A model generated the notes under the pieces. That model was not told the origin of the DNA, ran no database searches, and was given only the letters and a program-made list of their open reading frames with translations. Positions 16,265 to 24,066 of a DNA stretch of 64,000 bases are shown in pieces. Where the stretch lies: positions 679,657-743,656 of the forward strand of contig CBDBEN010000002.1 in NCBI GenBank assembly GCA_965204405.1. The letters are read 5' to 3'. The first letter of the stretch is position 1. Each line of letters opens with the position of its first letter. The translations under genes and the position numbers were made by a program. This DNA comes from JANQPX01 sp965204405. Lineage in GTDB: Bacteria > Pseudomonadota > Alphaproteobacteria > Geminicoccales > Geminicoccaceae.

Positions 16265-17824
16265 ATGCTTGATCAAGGGGAGGTCATCGCATTCCTGAGC
16301 GATGGGCGGGCGTTTGGCCTCCTCGATAAGCCGGTCGAGCGCATCGATACCCATGCCGCGATCGTCTTTTTGATCGGTGATTGCGCGTACAAGCTCAAGC
16401 GCGCGGTTCGCTACAGTTTCCTCGACTTCTCGACGCTCGAGAAACGCCGTCACATCCTCGAACGCGAGTATCGTCTCAGCATCCGAACGGCGCCGGCACT
16501 CTATCGTCGACTCGTTCCCATCACATGCGATCACGTCGGCCGTCTGGCATTGGAAGGCGAGGGCGAAATCGTCGACTGGCTTTTGGAAATGCGCCGGTTC
16601 GACCAGACGGCGTTGCTCGACCGTCTTGCCGAGCAGGACAGGCTTGATGCAATGCTCATCCAAGCACTCGCCGCCGAGATCGCAGAGCTGCACGAGAAGG
16701 CGGTGGTCCGCCGCGGTGGCGGTCATGACCCCATGGCGTCGATCATCGGGGGGAATACCGGCGACCTCGCATCGCTCGCTGGCGACATCGGCGAGAGCGA
16801 TGCGATCGCCTCGCTGATCGAGGCGACCCAGAGCGAACTCTCGCACCAACGCGAACGGCTCGACCACCGTGCTGATGCCGGCTTCGTCCGCCACTGTCAT
16901 GGCGATTTGCATCTTGGCAACATCTTTCTCGACGGCGATCAGCCCGTGTTGTTCGATTGTCTCGAATTCGACGAAACGCTCGCCACCATCGATGTTTTTT
17001 ATGACTTGGCATTTCTTTTGATGGATCTCTATCATCGTGGCCTCGACAACCTCGCGATCGATCTGCTGAATGCCTATCTCGATCGCACTGAGGACGACGA
17101 AGGCACGGCGCTGCTGCCGCTGTTTCTCTCGATCCGCGCGACCATCCGCGCCAAGATCGAGGGTTTCGAGATCAGAACGGCAGGATCGGCGGAAGACATA
17201 TCAAAACACCGTCTTGCCGTCGTTCAATATATCGATCTCGCAATAGATCTACTTGATACCGCGCCGCCAATACTTGTCGCGATCGGCGGCCTTTCCGGCA
17301 CCGGCAAGTCGACTATCGCCCGCCAGTTCGCCCATCGGCTCGGGCGAAATCATTGGCCTCTGTTGCTGCGCAGTGACGTCGTTCGAAAGCATCTTTCGGG
17401 CGTCGAGCCAACGACGCGGCTCAGTGCGCGGGCCTACAACCCGTCCCGCTCAGCTGACGTCTATAGGCATCTTCGTGAACGCGCTGAGATGCTCCTTCGG
17501 GCTGGCAGGACGGTGATCGTTGATGCGACGTTTCTCGATCCAACGGAGCGCTTGCGCATCGAAGGTCTGGCCGCCGATTTCGCCATCCCCTTCCACGGCA
17601 TCTGGCTCGATGCGCCGACAGCAATCCTCGAACAACGCGTGGCCGGACGCCGGAATGATGCTTCCGACGCCGGTCTCGATGTGCTCGCAAGGCAACTCGA
17701 TCGCGACATCGGATCGATGTCTTGGTTGGTGATCGACGCAAGCAGGGAAGCGGATCGCATCGCAGCACACGTCTATAGACGTGTTGCTGTTGATGCTGAG
17801 CAAGCCGCCCGGTCAGATCGATAA
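16265..17824 (+). CDS. Fusion of an aminoglycoside-phosphotransferase-like domain with a P-loop kinase
   Basis: A 519-residue two-domain protein. Residues 1-310 form an APH-like kinase fold with the catalytic CHGDLHLGNIFLDGD loop near residue 217 and FDCLEFD for metal binding. Residues 335-519 form a P-loop kinase with GGLSGTGKST (Walker A) near 340 and VIVDATFLDPTERLRI. The substrate is unknown, and antibiotic resistance should not be assumed. As I recall, Rv2004c of the M. tuberculosis DosR regulon has the same domain pair. The gene lies 31 bases after the phasin-like gene in the run that begins with an FNR box. Confidence 0.82.
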   Translation: MLDQGEVIAFLSDGRAFGLLDKPVERIDTHAAIVFLIGDCAYKLKRAVRYSFLDFSTLEKRRHILEREYRLSIRTAPALYRRLVPITCDHVGRLALEGEGEIVDWLLEMRRFDQTALLDRLAEQDRLDAMLIQALAAEIAELHEKAVVRRGGGHDPMASIIGGNTGDLASLAGDIGESDAIASLIEATQSELSHQRERLDHRADAGFVRHCHGDLHLGNIFLDGDQPVLFDCLEFDETLATIDVFYDLAFLLMDLYHRGLDNLAIDLLNAYLDRTEDDEGTALLPLFLSIRATIRAKIEGFEIRTAGSAEDISKHRLAVVQYIDLAIDLLDTAPPILVAIGGLSGTGKSTIARQFAHRLGRNHWPLLLRSDVVRKHLSGVEPTTRLSARAYNPSRSADVYRHLRERAEMLLRAGRTVIVDATFLDPTERLRIEGLAADFAIPFHGIWLDAPTAILEQRVAGRRNDASDAGLDVLARQLDRDIGSMSWLVIDASREADRIAAHVYRRVAVDAEQAARSDR

Positions 17825-17978
17825 GGCTTGCGGTGCATCGTCGTCGGCGCATGCCTGCCGATGACCTGTCGGCACCCTAGTACTTTTGCTAGAGATGCTT
17901 GCGTTTCAGTAGGTGACAGCTGGCTCGAAGCCGTGACTGTCAGGACGTAATTGTGCCCATGCGGCTGAGGATGAAAGC

Positions 17979-18929
17979 TTGAAACCGGTTCTGACTCTGA
18001 CGCTGAACCCCTCACTCGACATAATGACGGCAGTCGAGCAGGTTAGAAGCACGGACAAGTTGAGGTGCGTTGCACCCAAAACCGATCCAGGCGGAGGCGG
18101 GATCAATGTCGCGCGGGTGATGACACGACTCGGCGGGGCGGCAACGGCCATCTTCACAGCTGGAGGCCCGAATGGTCAGGCGCTCGAAGAGCTGCTTGCC
18201 GTTGAGGGTATTCCCAGTCAGCCGCTTAAGATCGGCGGGTCGACCCGGCAGAGCTTCACGGTGTTTGAAAGCTCGACCCGCCAGCAATACCGTTTCGTCA
18301 TGCCTGGCCCGGAACTCGATGCTTTGGAATGCTGGCGCTGCCTCGATCACATCCAGGCGTCACTCGACGATGTCGATTACCTCGTTGTGAGCGGCAGCCT
18401 CTCGCCTGGCGTGCCGACCGACTTCTATGCGCGTATTGCGCGTCTCACGCTTGAGCGGGGAGCGCGGTTGATCCTGGATACATCCGGCGAAGCCCTCGCG
18501 GCAGCCCTGGAGGAACCGATCTTTCTGATCAAGCCAAATGCACGCGAGTTGCGTGCCCTGGCGGATGATCCTTCCCTTGACGACGATGGGCTCGTCGCTT
18601 TCGCTAGAGAACTCGTGTCTGCGGGAAAATGCAAGATCGTCGCATTATCGCTCGGCGAGCGGGGCGCCGTGCTGATTACCCGCGATCAGGTACTGGCGGT
18701 TTCGTCTCCTCCGGTCGAGATTCAAAGCGCGGTTGGCGCAGGCGACAGCTTCGTTGGCGCGCTGACGCTTAGCTTGGCCAGAGGGCAGGGCTTCGGCACA
18801 GGGCTTCGCTTCGGCGTTGCGGCAGGCAGCGCAGCGCTTCTGACCCCCGGCACGGATCTTTGCAGGCGGGAAGACGTCGAGCATCTCTTCAGGCAGCTGC
18901 GATCCGGTGAGCTCGAAGCCAACACTTGA
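17979..18929 (+). CDS. pfkB: PfkB-family sugar kinase (1-phosphofructokinase / Pfk-2 type)
   Basis: A 316-residue carbohydrate kinase of the ribokinase superfamily. N-terminal TLTLNPSLDIMTAVEQV and DPGGGGINVARVMTRLGG bind the sugar phosphate, and SAVGAGDSFVGALTL near residue 250 contains the anion hole and catalytic Asp. It could phosphorylate fructose-6-phosphate, fructose-1-phosphate or tagatose-6-phosphate. A TTG start fits, with GAGGAT upstream; no ATG gives the proper N-terminus. A 154-base gap precedes it without a visible FNR box, so it may be read from the upstream run. PfkB (Rv2029c) belongs to the DosR set. Confidence 0.88.
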   Translation: MKPVLTLTLNPSLDIMTAVEQVRSTDKLRCVAPKTDPGGGGINVARVMTRLGGAATAIFTAGGPNGQALEELLAVEGIPSQPLKIGGSTRQSFTVFESSTRQQYRFVMPGPELDALECWRCLDHIQASLDDVDYLVVSGSLSPGVPTDFYARIARLTLERGARLILDTSGEALAAALEEPIFLIKPNARELRALADDPSLDDDGLVAFARELVSAGKCKIVALSLGERGAVLITRDQVLAVSSPPVEIQSAVGAGDSFVGALTLSLARGQGFGTGLRFGVAAGSAALLTPGTDLCRREDVEHLFRQLRSGELEANT

Positions 18930-19060
18930 TCCATTCAGTGCCTTCTGATGGCGCGCTGAAGCCATTCATCTCCCGAAGAAAATGTCTGACTATCCATCAT
19001 GATGTCGCGGCGCCCTATATTGAAAGAAGAACGGGTTGTCATTCTGACGGGGCTGAGACC

Positions 19061-19837
19061 ATGGACGTGCGCGGGCTGCTGCTAGATCTCGAAGGCGTCC
19101 TTTACCAAGGCGACACATCGATCCCCGGCGTCGCCGACGCCATGGACGTTCTAGCGGCATCCGGCTTCGAGATCCGTTATCTGACCAACACCACTACCCG
19201 GCCGCGACAGGCGATCGTGGACAGGCTGATCGGCATGGGATTCAATTTGAAGGCAGAGCACGTCTTCACGCCCGGTATCGCCGCAGGCCAACTGCTTCGG
19301 AGGAAGAAACTGACCCGCGTTCACCTCGCGGCGGCTCCAGAGCTGGCCGAGGACTTGCCTGATGTCAAAGTCGTCGATGACGAACCGCAGGCGATCATCC
19401 TCGGCGATCTTTTTCGGGCATTCGATTGGGATCGGCTGAACGTGCTGTTTCGGATGATGCGCCAAGGTGCGGTGCTGGTGGCGCTCCACAAGAACCGCTA
19501 TTGTCGCCGTGATGGCGAGATCGCCCTGGATCTCGGGCCGTTCGTCGCAGCACTCGACTATGCTGCCGGCACCCAGGCCAGCATCGTTGGCAAGCCGAGT
19601 GCCCTTTTCTTCGATCTGGCGCTTGCTGCTCTTGGCCTGGAGGTGCAGAGCGTCGCGATGATCGGCGACGACATCGAGGCCGATATCGGCGGGGCGAAAC
19701 GAGCCGGGATGACCACGATCCAGGTCAAGACCGGCAAGTTCACGCCGAAAGATCGAGAACATCCGTCCATTCGCCCGGATTATCTGATCAATTCGGCCGC
19801 AGATCTGCCAAGCCTGTTGCTCGATCAGGAAAACTAG
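19061..19837 (+). CDS. HAD-superfamily IIA phosphatase (LHPP/TIGR01458-like)
   Basis: A 258-residue cytoplasmic HAD phosphatase. Motif I is LLLDLEGVLYQGD near residue 5, motif II is YLTNTTTRP (Thr), and motif IV is MIGDDIEADIGGAKRAGM near 200. A large C2-type cap lies between. Relatives dephosphorylate small metabolites, pyrophosphate or phosphohistidine. The open frame begins at 18926, overlapping the PfkB stop, but the ATG at 19061 matches the family's N-terminus. It may act on products of the kinases in the same run; that is inference. Confidence 0.83.
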   Translation: MDVRGLLLDLEGVLYQGDTSIPGVADAMDVLAASGFEIRYLTNTTTRPRQAIVDRLIGMGFNLKAEHVFTPGIAAGQLLRRKKLTRVHLAAAPELAEDLPDVKVVDDEPQAIILGDLFRAFDWDRLNVLFRMMRQGAVLVALHKNRYCRRDGEIALDLGPFVAALDYAAGTQASIVGKPSALFFDLALAALGLEVQSVAMIGDDIEADIGGAKRAGMTTIQVKTGKFTPKDREHPSIRPDYLINSAADLPSLLLDQEN

Positions 19838-19849
19838 AGGCCTGAACCT

Positions 19850-20376
19850 ATGACGAATCAAGATCGCGTCGACGTGGTCGAAGGTGACATCACACGCGTT
19901 AAGGCGGACGCCATCGTCAACGCCGCCAATACGGACTGTCGAAAGGCGGTGGCGTCTGCGGCGCGATTTTTGAAGCCGCCGGTGTCGACAAGCTGACCGA
20001 GGCCTGCCAGCGCATCGGCGGCTGTCCAACAGGGGCGGCCGTGGTGACGCCTGCCTTCGATATCGCCAGCGCCAAGGTCATTATTCACGCCGTCGGACCG
20101 ATCTACGCGCCAGATTCAGCGGAACAGTCGCGCCGGCTGCTGCGGTCTGCCTACGAGTAGGCCATGAAGCGCGCCGCCGATAATGGATGTAAGACGGTCG
20201 CCTTTCCCGCGATCAGCACAGGCATCTACGGCTATCCGCTCGACGAGGCCTGCCAAGAGGCGGTGGACGTCTGCCTCGCCGAGGCGGAGCGGCTTGGCAT
20301 GCGCATCAAGATGGTCGCCTTCGATCGCGAGACCGCCGATTGTCTGCGGCGGTATCTGGAGAACGCCGCGCATTGA
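19850..20376 (+). pseudogene. Macro-domain ADP-ribose hydrolase gene with frameshift and stop
   Basis: The parts make one macro-domain protein of about 175 residues. DVVEGDITRVKADAIVNAAN is followed, after loss of one base near 19937, by KGGGVCGAIFEAAGVDKL, IIHAVGPIY, then an in-frame TAG at 20158 and finally AFPAISTGIYGYPLDEA and VAFDRETADCL. Active relatives remove ADP-ribose or O-acetyl-ADP-ribose adducts. Two independent lesions make true loss of function more likely than a single sequencing error. The remains are well preserved, so inactivation is recent. Confidence 0.85.
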
Positions 20377-20398
20377 TACGGAGAGGCTATTGATCTCC

Positions 20399-20638
20399 TC
20401 AGCTGCGAGTGTGCGATAGGGCTGTCGCAAGCGCCTTGATGAGGGTTCGCCCGGGATCGTCAAGGTGCTTAGCCAACTCTTCGGCCATCGCCACTAAATG
20501 TTTTGGCTCGTCGCTGCTAAAACGCCTGCCGATCGCATTGAAGAGCGCTGCCTGATCTTGGTGATAGGCTCCCTCGACAAACATGTCGGCAATGTCGTCT
20601 TGATCGACGTGAACATTCTTCGTCACGACCAAAGCCAT
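20399..20638 (-). CDS. Small protein of unknown function
   Basis: A 79-residue acidic-to-neutral helical protein starting MALVVTKNVHVDQDDIADM, with FNAIGRRFSSDEPKHLVAMA. I do not recognise the family. An AGGAGAAGAG-like purine run precedes the ATG. It lies 56 bases after the alanine dehydrogenase gene on the same strand, so it may share that FNR-controlled transcript. It converges on the broken macro-domain gene. Confidence 0.6.
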   Translation of the reverse strand: MALVVTKNVHVDQDDIADMFVEGAYHQDQAALFNAIGRRFSSDEPKHLVAMAEELAKHLDDPGRTLIKALATALSHTRS

Positions 20639-20693
20639 GCTCTTCTCCTGATTTGGTGCGTACCGTGTTTAACGACCGGTGAGGCCAGCTTTT

Positions 20694-21806
20694 TCAAGCG
20701 TCGATATCCGCGTACGCCCGATAGGTGTCGATCAGCTCGAGATCTTCCGCGACCGCTCGGCAACAGACATGGCCACCATGGACGTTGACACCTTTGGCGA
20801 AGGCCTTGTCCTGGCGAAGCGCATCGGCGCCCTGATTAGCGAGCTTCATCACATAGGGCAAGGTCGCGTCGGTGAGCGCGATCGTTGAGGTGCAGGGATA
20901 GGCGCCGGGCATGTTGGCAACACAATAGTGAATGACGCCGTGCTCACGATAGACGGGGCGCGCATGGGTCGTCGGCCGCGCCGTCTCGACACAGCCGCCC
21001 TGGTCAATGCTGACGTCAACGATCACGGCTCCCGGCTGCATCGTCTCCACCATGGCTTCGGTGACGATCATCGGCGCCCTGGCGCCCCGGCGTAGGACAG
21101 CGCCAATCACGAGGTCGGCATCCCGGCAGTGCGCAGCAACGTGTTCGGGATTGGACAGGACAAAAGTTACGCCTTCGCCGACTTCGCTTCTGAGCTCAGC
21201 CTCGCGTTCGGGGTGGCGGCCGAGCAGAAAGACCTCCGCACCCATCGCGTGAGCGGTGCGCGCCGCGTGTCGGCCGACCACGCCGTCACCCACCACGACG
21301 ACTTTGCCGTGACGGCGACCCATCACCGCGCCCAAGAGCGTGCCCCTGCCTTCGTTGTAACGGGCAAGCCAGAAGCCACCCATGGTTACCGCCATCGTGC
21401 CGGCGACCCCGCTCATCGGTGCCAGCAACGGCAGGCGACCCTCGGCGTCCTCCACGGTCTCGTAGGCGATCGCTGTCGTGCCGCGGGACAGCAGGGTTTC
21501 GGTAAGTGACTTCTCGACGCCGCTCAAATGCAGATAGGTGAACAGGATCTGATGCATGAGAAACGGATACTCGATCTCAAGCGGTTCTTTGACCTTCAAG
21601 ACGAGATCAGAGGCCCAAGCCTTGCGTACCGACACGATTTCAGCGCCGGCATGTTCATAGGCGTCATCGTCGAACCCGGCCCCTCGACCCGCGGCCCCTT
21701 GCACCAGCACTTGGTGACCGGCTTGGACCAGGTCGGCTGCTCCCGCAGGTGTCAGCGCAACACGATTCTCCTGATCCTTGATCTCTGCGACGACTCCGAT
21801 TTTCAT
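20694..21806 (-). CDS. ald: Alanine dehydrogenase
   Basis: A 370-residue NAD-dependent enzyme interconverting alanine with pyruvate and ammonia; in the reductive direction it reoxidises NADH when respiration stalls. Marks are MKIGVVAEIKDQENRVALTP, the substrate-site QILFTYLHL, the NAD fold VVVGDGVVGRHAARTA and HYCVANMPGAYPCTSTIALT. Family members commonly have Arg where the Cys stands in the last motif. GGAGGAAG precedes the ATG. An FNR box is centred 61 bases upstream, and the FNR gene lies just beyond on the same strand. Ald is strongly induced by hypoxia in mycobacteria. Confidence 0.95.
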   Translation of the reverse strand: MKIGVVAEIKDQENRVALTPAGAADLVQAGHQVLVQGAAGRGAGFDDDAYEHAGAEIVSVRKAWASDLVLKVKEPLEIEYPFLMHQILFTYLHLSGVEKSLTETLLSRGTTAIAYETVEDAEGRLPLLAPMSGVAGTMAVTMGGFWLARYNEGRGTLLGAVMGRRHGKVVVVGDGVVGRHAARTAHAMGAEVFLLGRHPEREAELRSEVGEGVTFVLSNPEHVAAHCRDADLVIGAVLRRGARAPMIVTEAMVETMQPGAVIVDVSIDQGGCVETARPTTHARPVYREHGVIHYCVANMPGAYPCTSTIALTDATLPYVMKLANQGADALRQDKAFAKGVNVHGGHVCCRAVAEDLELIDTYRAYADIDA

Positions 21807-21859
21807 GGCGCTTCCTCCAGCAATGCGATCAATGTCGCATCTTCCAGGTGCGAAACACC

Positions 21860-21873
21860 ATGATCTGGATCAA
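21860..21873. promoter_or_regulatory. FNR-type box (9/10)
   Basis: Read on the minus strand the site is TTGATCCAGATCAT, one mismatch. It is centred 61 bases before the alanine dehydrogenase start, between the FNR gene and ald. Confidence 0.75.
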
Positions 21874-21927
21874 GGGTGAATTGGTGGTGGGTTGGCTTGC
21901 TGTCATATGCGCCGATAGACCGTCGGA

Positions 21928-22671
21928 CTAAGCACCCTCGGCAATCTGTAGAAGTTTCTTCTGATTCAGCAGTTCGACGGTGTGCGCGTCTGTGAGCCTG
22001 ATCAATCCTTGATCGCGCAGGATGGTGAAGGTGCGACTCACGGTCTCCAATGACAGCCCGAGGTAATCTCCGATGTCGGCGCGCGGCATCGGCAGATGCA
22101 CCGGATTGCGCGAATCGCCCCGATGCGGCGCGCGCTTGCTCAAATGTAGCAGGAACGAGCACAACCGCTCCTCAGCGGTCTGACGGCCGAGGATCAACAT
22201 ATGCTCCTGTGCCTCGATCAGCTCGGTAGAAACCGCGTGCAGTAGCCGATGCTCGATCTCCGGGAACTCCGCCGCCAGCGCCTCGAATGATGAGCGCGCA
22301 AACCGGCAGAGCTCGACCGGTGTCACGGCTTGCGCCGTGCAGCTATAGCTTTCCTCGTCGGCCACACCGAGAAAGTCACCGGGAAACATAAAGCCGACGA
22401 TCTGGCGGCGGCCGTCCTCCATCGATTTGGAGATGCTGACCACGCCATCGACGATCGTGAAATGGCTGACAGCCGGATCGCCCTCGATGAACAGGACTTG
22501 CTTCGGGGTGAGATGGACGCGCGAAATTAGGGTCTTGAGCCGATCGGCGCAAGGGGGCTGAAGGGCACCGCAAACGGCATACTGCTTGACGCCGCAATGT
22601 TCGCAGAGACCGTGCGACGCGCCCTTCAGCCGAATCGGCCGATACCGGCAATCCGGCTTGGTTTGCGTCAT
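21928..22671 (-). CDS. fnr: Crp/FNR-family oxygen-responsive regulator
   Basis: A 247-residue regulator. Cys23, Cys26 and Cys34 (C-x2-C-x7-C) plus Cys111 match the Fe-S cluster ligands of alphaproteobacterial FNR proteins; Cys8 and Cys41 are additional. A cyclic-nucleotide-type beta barrel spans about 45-130. The C-terminal helix-turn-helix has SLETVSRTFTILRDQG, whose E-x-x-S-R reads TTGAT half-sites. The boxes spread through this window are exactly of that type, so this is the likely master switch of the island. The ATG at 22671 is preferred over 22686 because AAGGGGG lies just before it. A weak box 96 bases upstream suggests self-control. Confidence 0.92.
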   Translation of the reverse strand: MTQTKPDCRYRPIRLKGASHGLCEHCGVKQYAVCGALQPPCADRLKTLISRVHLTPKQVLFIEGDPAVSHFTIVDGVVSISKSMEDGRRQIVGFMFPGDFLGVADEESYSCTAQAVTPVELCRFARSSFEALAAEFPEIEHRLLHAVSTELIEAQEHMLILGRQTAEERLCSFLLHLSKRAPHRGDSRNPVHLPMPRADIGDYLGLSLETVSRTFTILRDQGLIRLTDAHTVELLNQKKLLQIAEGA

Positions 22672-22759
22672 TGTCGCCCCCTTCAAGTTGATTCCTAGAT
22701 TCCAACAATGTCACTGGCACCGAATCATGGAAAGCTGAAGTTGATCTTGACCTGCTGAC

Positions 22760-22773
22760 TTGATGCAGCGCAA
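22760..22773. promoter_or_regulatory. FNR-like box (weak, 8/10)
   Basis: TTGATGCAGCGCAA keeps one full half-site. It is centred 96 bases before the FNR gene and 68 before the divergent gene at 22834. Confidence 0.45.
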
Positions 22774-22833
22774 TGACAAGCCGCGCGATCAACCTATCAA
22801 ACTTGTCGGACGCCACCAAAAAAGCGCTCAGCG

Positions 22834-23316
22834 ATGACCAGCTTTCCGGCCAAGGATGCGCAGCTTCGGATCTGCCCACTTCGAGAAAGTCAGATCGATC
22901 AGGCATATGCGAGCCTCGAGCTGATGGGATTGCCGATGAGCCTTCGGGATTGGCGGCGCTACGCGGGCAATCGCATCAATGCCGGATCTGCAAAGGCAGG
23001 TGTGCTGTCGCTTCAATGCAGCCGAGGCTACTTTCACGGATTGCTGAGCTATGAAGTCGTGACCCTTGGAGCCGAGAGTTGTATGACTATCGACCTCTTC
23101 CAGACGGTCGCTTATGTGAGCGATAGCGCCGCTGGATCCCTTATGGTGGCTGCCGAATCGATCGCCGTGGAGAAAAGGTGTGTAGATATCCTCCTCGACC
23201 TCCTTGATTTTAAGGATTCCACCATCATCGCACTGAAGCCGCGTTCGTTGTCAATCCTTTGTCAGAACGGCTACGCGGTTGATTCGATCCAGTTGTCGAA
23301 ACGGCTCGCCGGCTAA
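22834..23316 (+). CDS. Hypothetical protein, possibly GNAT-like
   Basis: A 160-residue protein I do not recognise. Residues 50-80 (AGVLSLQCSRGYFHGLLSYEV) and the late SILCQNGYAVDSIQLSK resemble strands of an acetyltransferase fold, but the acetyl-CoA loop R/Q-x-x-G-x-G/A is missing. It may therefore be a degenerate GNAT or an unrelated fold. It diverges from the FNR gene and shares a weak FNR-like box. No clear ribosome site precedes the ATG. Confidence 0.55.
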   Translation: MTSFPAKDAQLRICPLRESQIDQAYASLELMGLPMSLRDWRRYAGNRINAGSAKAGVLSLQCSRGYFHGLLSYEVVTLGAESCMTIDLFQTVAYVSDSAAGSLMVAAESIAVEKRCVDILLDLLDFKDSTIIALKPRSLSILCQNGYAVDSIQLSKRLAG

Positions 23317-23344
23317 TCCACCTCCTGTGATCGTTGATATTCTC

Positions 23345-23358
23345 TTGATCCCGATCAA
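23345..23358. promoter_or_regulatory. FNR-type box (perfect)
   Basis: TTGATCCCGATCAA, identical to the box at 3250, is centred 76 bases before the hibernation-factor start. Confidence 0.85.
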
Positions 23359-23426
23359 GGCCTCTGATCTCGTAGTCGTCTAGAAGGGTAATTGTTGCTA
23401 GGCATCCGAAAGCCGTGGAGATCCCA

Positions 23427-24005
23427 ATGGAAAAGCCGCTCGACATCACCTTTCGGCACATGGATCCGTCCCCGGCGGTCGAAGCGAGAATTCGCGAAAA
23501 GGTCGACGAGCTGGAGCGATTCTTCGACCGGATCGTCGGATGCCGGGTCGTCGTCGAGCAGGATCACCGGCAGCATCGCCAGGGCAACTTGTTCCGGATC
23601 CACCTGGATATAAGCCTTCCCGGCAAAACCATTGCGATTGATAGAAAAGGGCCCAAAAACCAGGCTCATCAGGACGTCTATGTCGCGATTCGTGACGCAT
23701 TCGGCGCTGCCAAACGCAAGATCGAGGACCACGCTCGAATTCGTCGAGGCAAAGTGAAGAGCCATGACGTGCCGCCACATGGTCGGGTCGCCCGCATGGA
23801 TCGGGAAACTGGCTTCGGTTTCATCGAGCTCGTCGACGGTCACGAGGTCTACTTTCATCGGAACAGCGTCGTCAATGGTGGGTTCGACGGGCTAGAAGTT
23901 GGCAGTGAAGTCCGCCTTGCGATCGACGAGAAGGAAGGCGAGCGGGGCCCCCAGGCGACGACGGTCCAGCTCATCGGCAAGCACCACCTGCCGCCGACGG
24001 GCTGA
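23427..24005 (+). CDS. Ribosome hibernation factor (HPF/RaiA) fused to a cold-shock domain
   Basis: A 192-residue fusion. Residues 1-105 have the HPF/RaiA layout: LDITFRHMDPSPAVEARIRE, a basic central strand and DVYVAIRDAFGAAKRKIEDH. Residues 118-185 are a cold-shock OB fold: HGRVARMDRETGFGFIELVDG, then VYFHRNSV. HPF proteins bind in the ribosomal decoding channel and silence 70S or 100S particles, while the second domain could add RNA binding. The ATG at 23427 is preferred over the GTG at 23415, since GGAG precedes it. A perfect FNR box lies 76 bases upstream, linking translation arrest to oxygen loss. Confidence 0.9.
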   Translation: MEKPLDITFRHMDPSPAVEARIREKVDELERFFDRIVGCRVVVEQDHRQHRQGNLFRIHLDISLPGKTIAIDRKGPKNQAHQDVYVAIRDAFGAAKRKIEDHARIRRGKVKSHDVPPHGRVARMDRETGFGFIELVDGHEVYFHRNSVVNGGFDGLEVGSEVRLAIDEKEGERGPQATTVQLIGKHHLPPTG

Positions 24006-24066
24006 TCGCAGTGTCGGCAGAACGTACCTAGAGGTTTGCTCGGATGCCAATCGGGTCAAGCCGTGA

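Noticed and set aside
16265..17824. Aminoglycoside resistance gene
   Set aside because: Only the kinase fold is APH-like; the fusion to a P-loop kinase and the stress-operon context point to another substrate.
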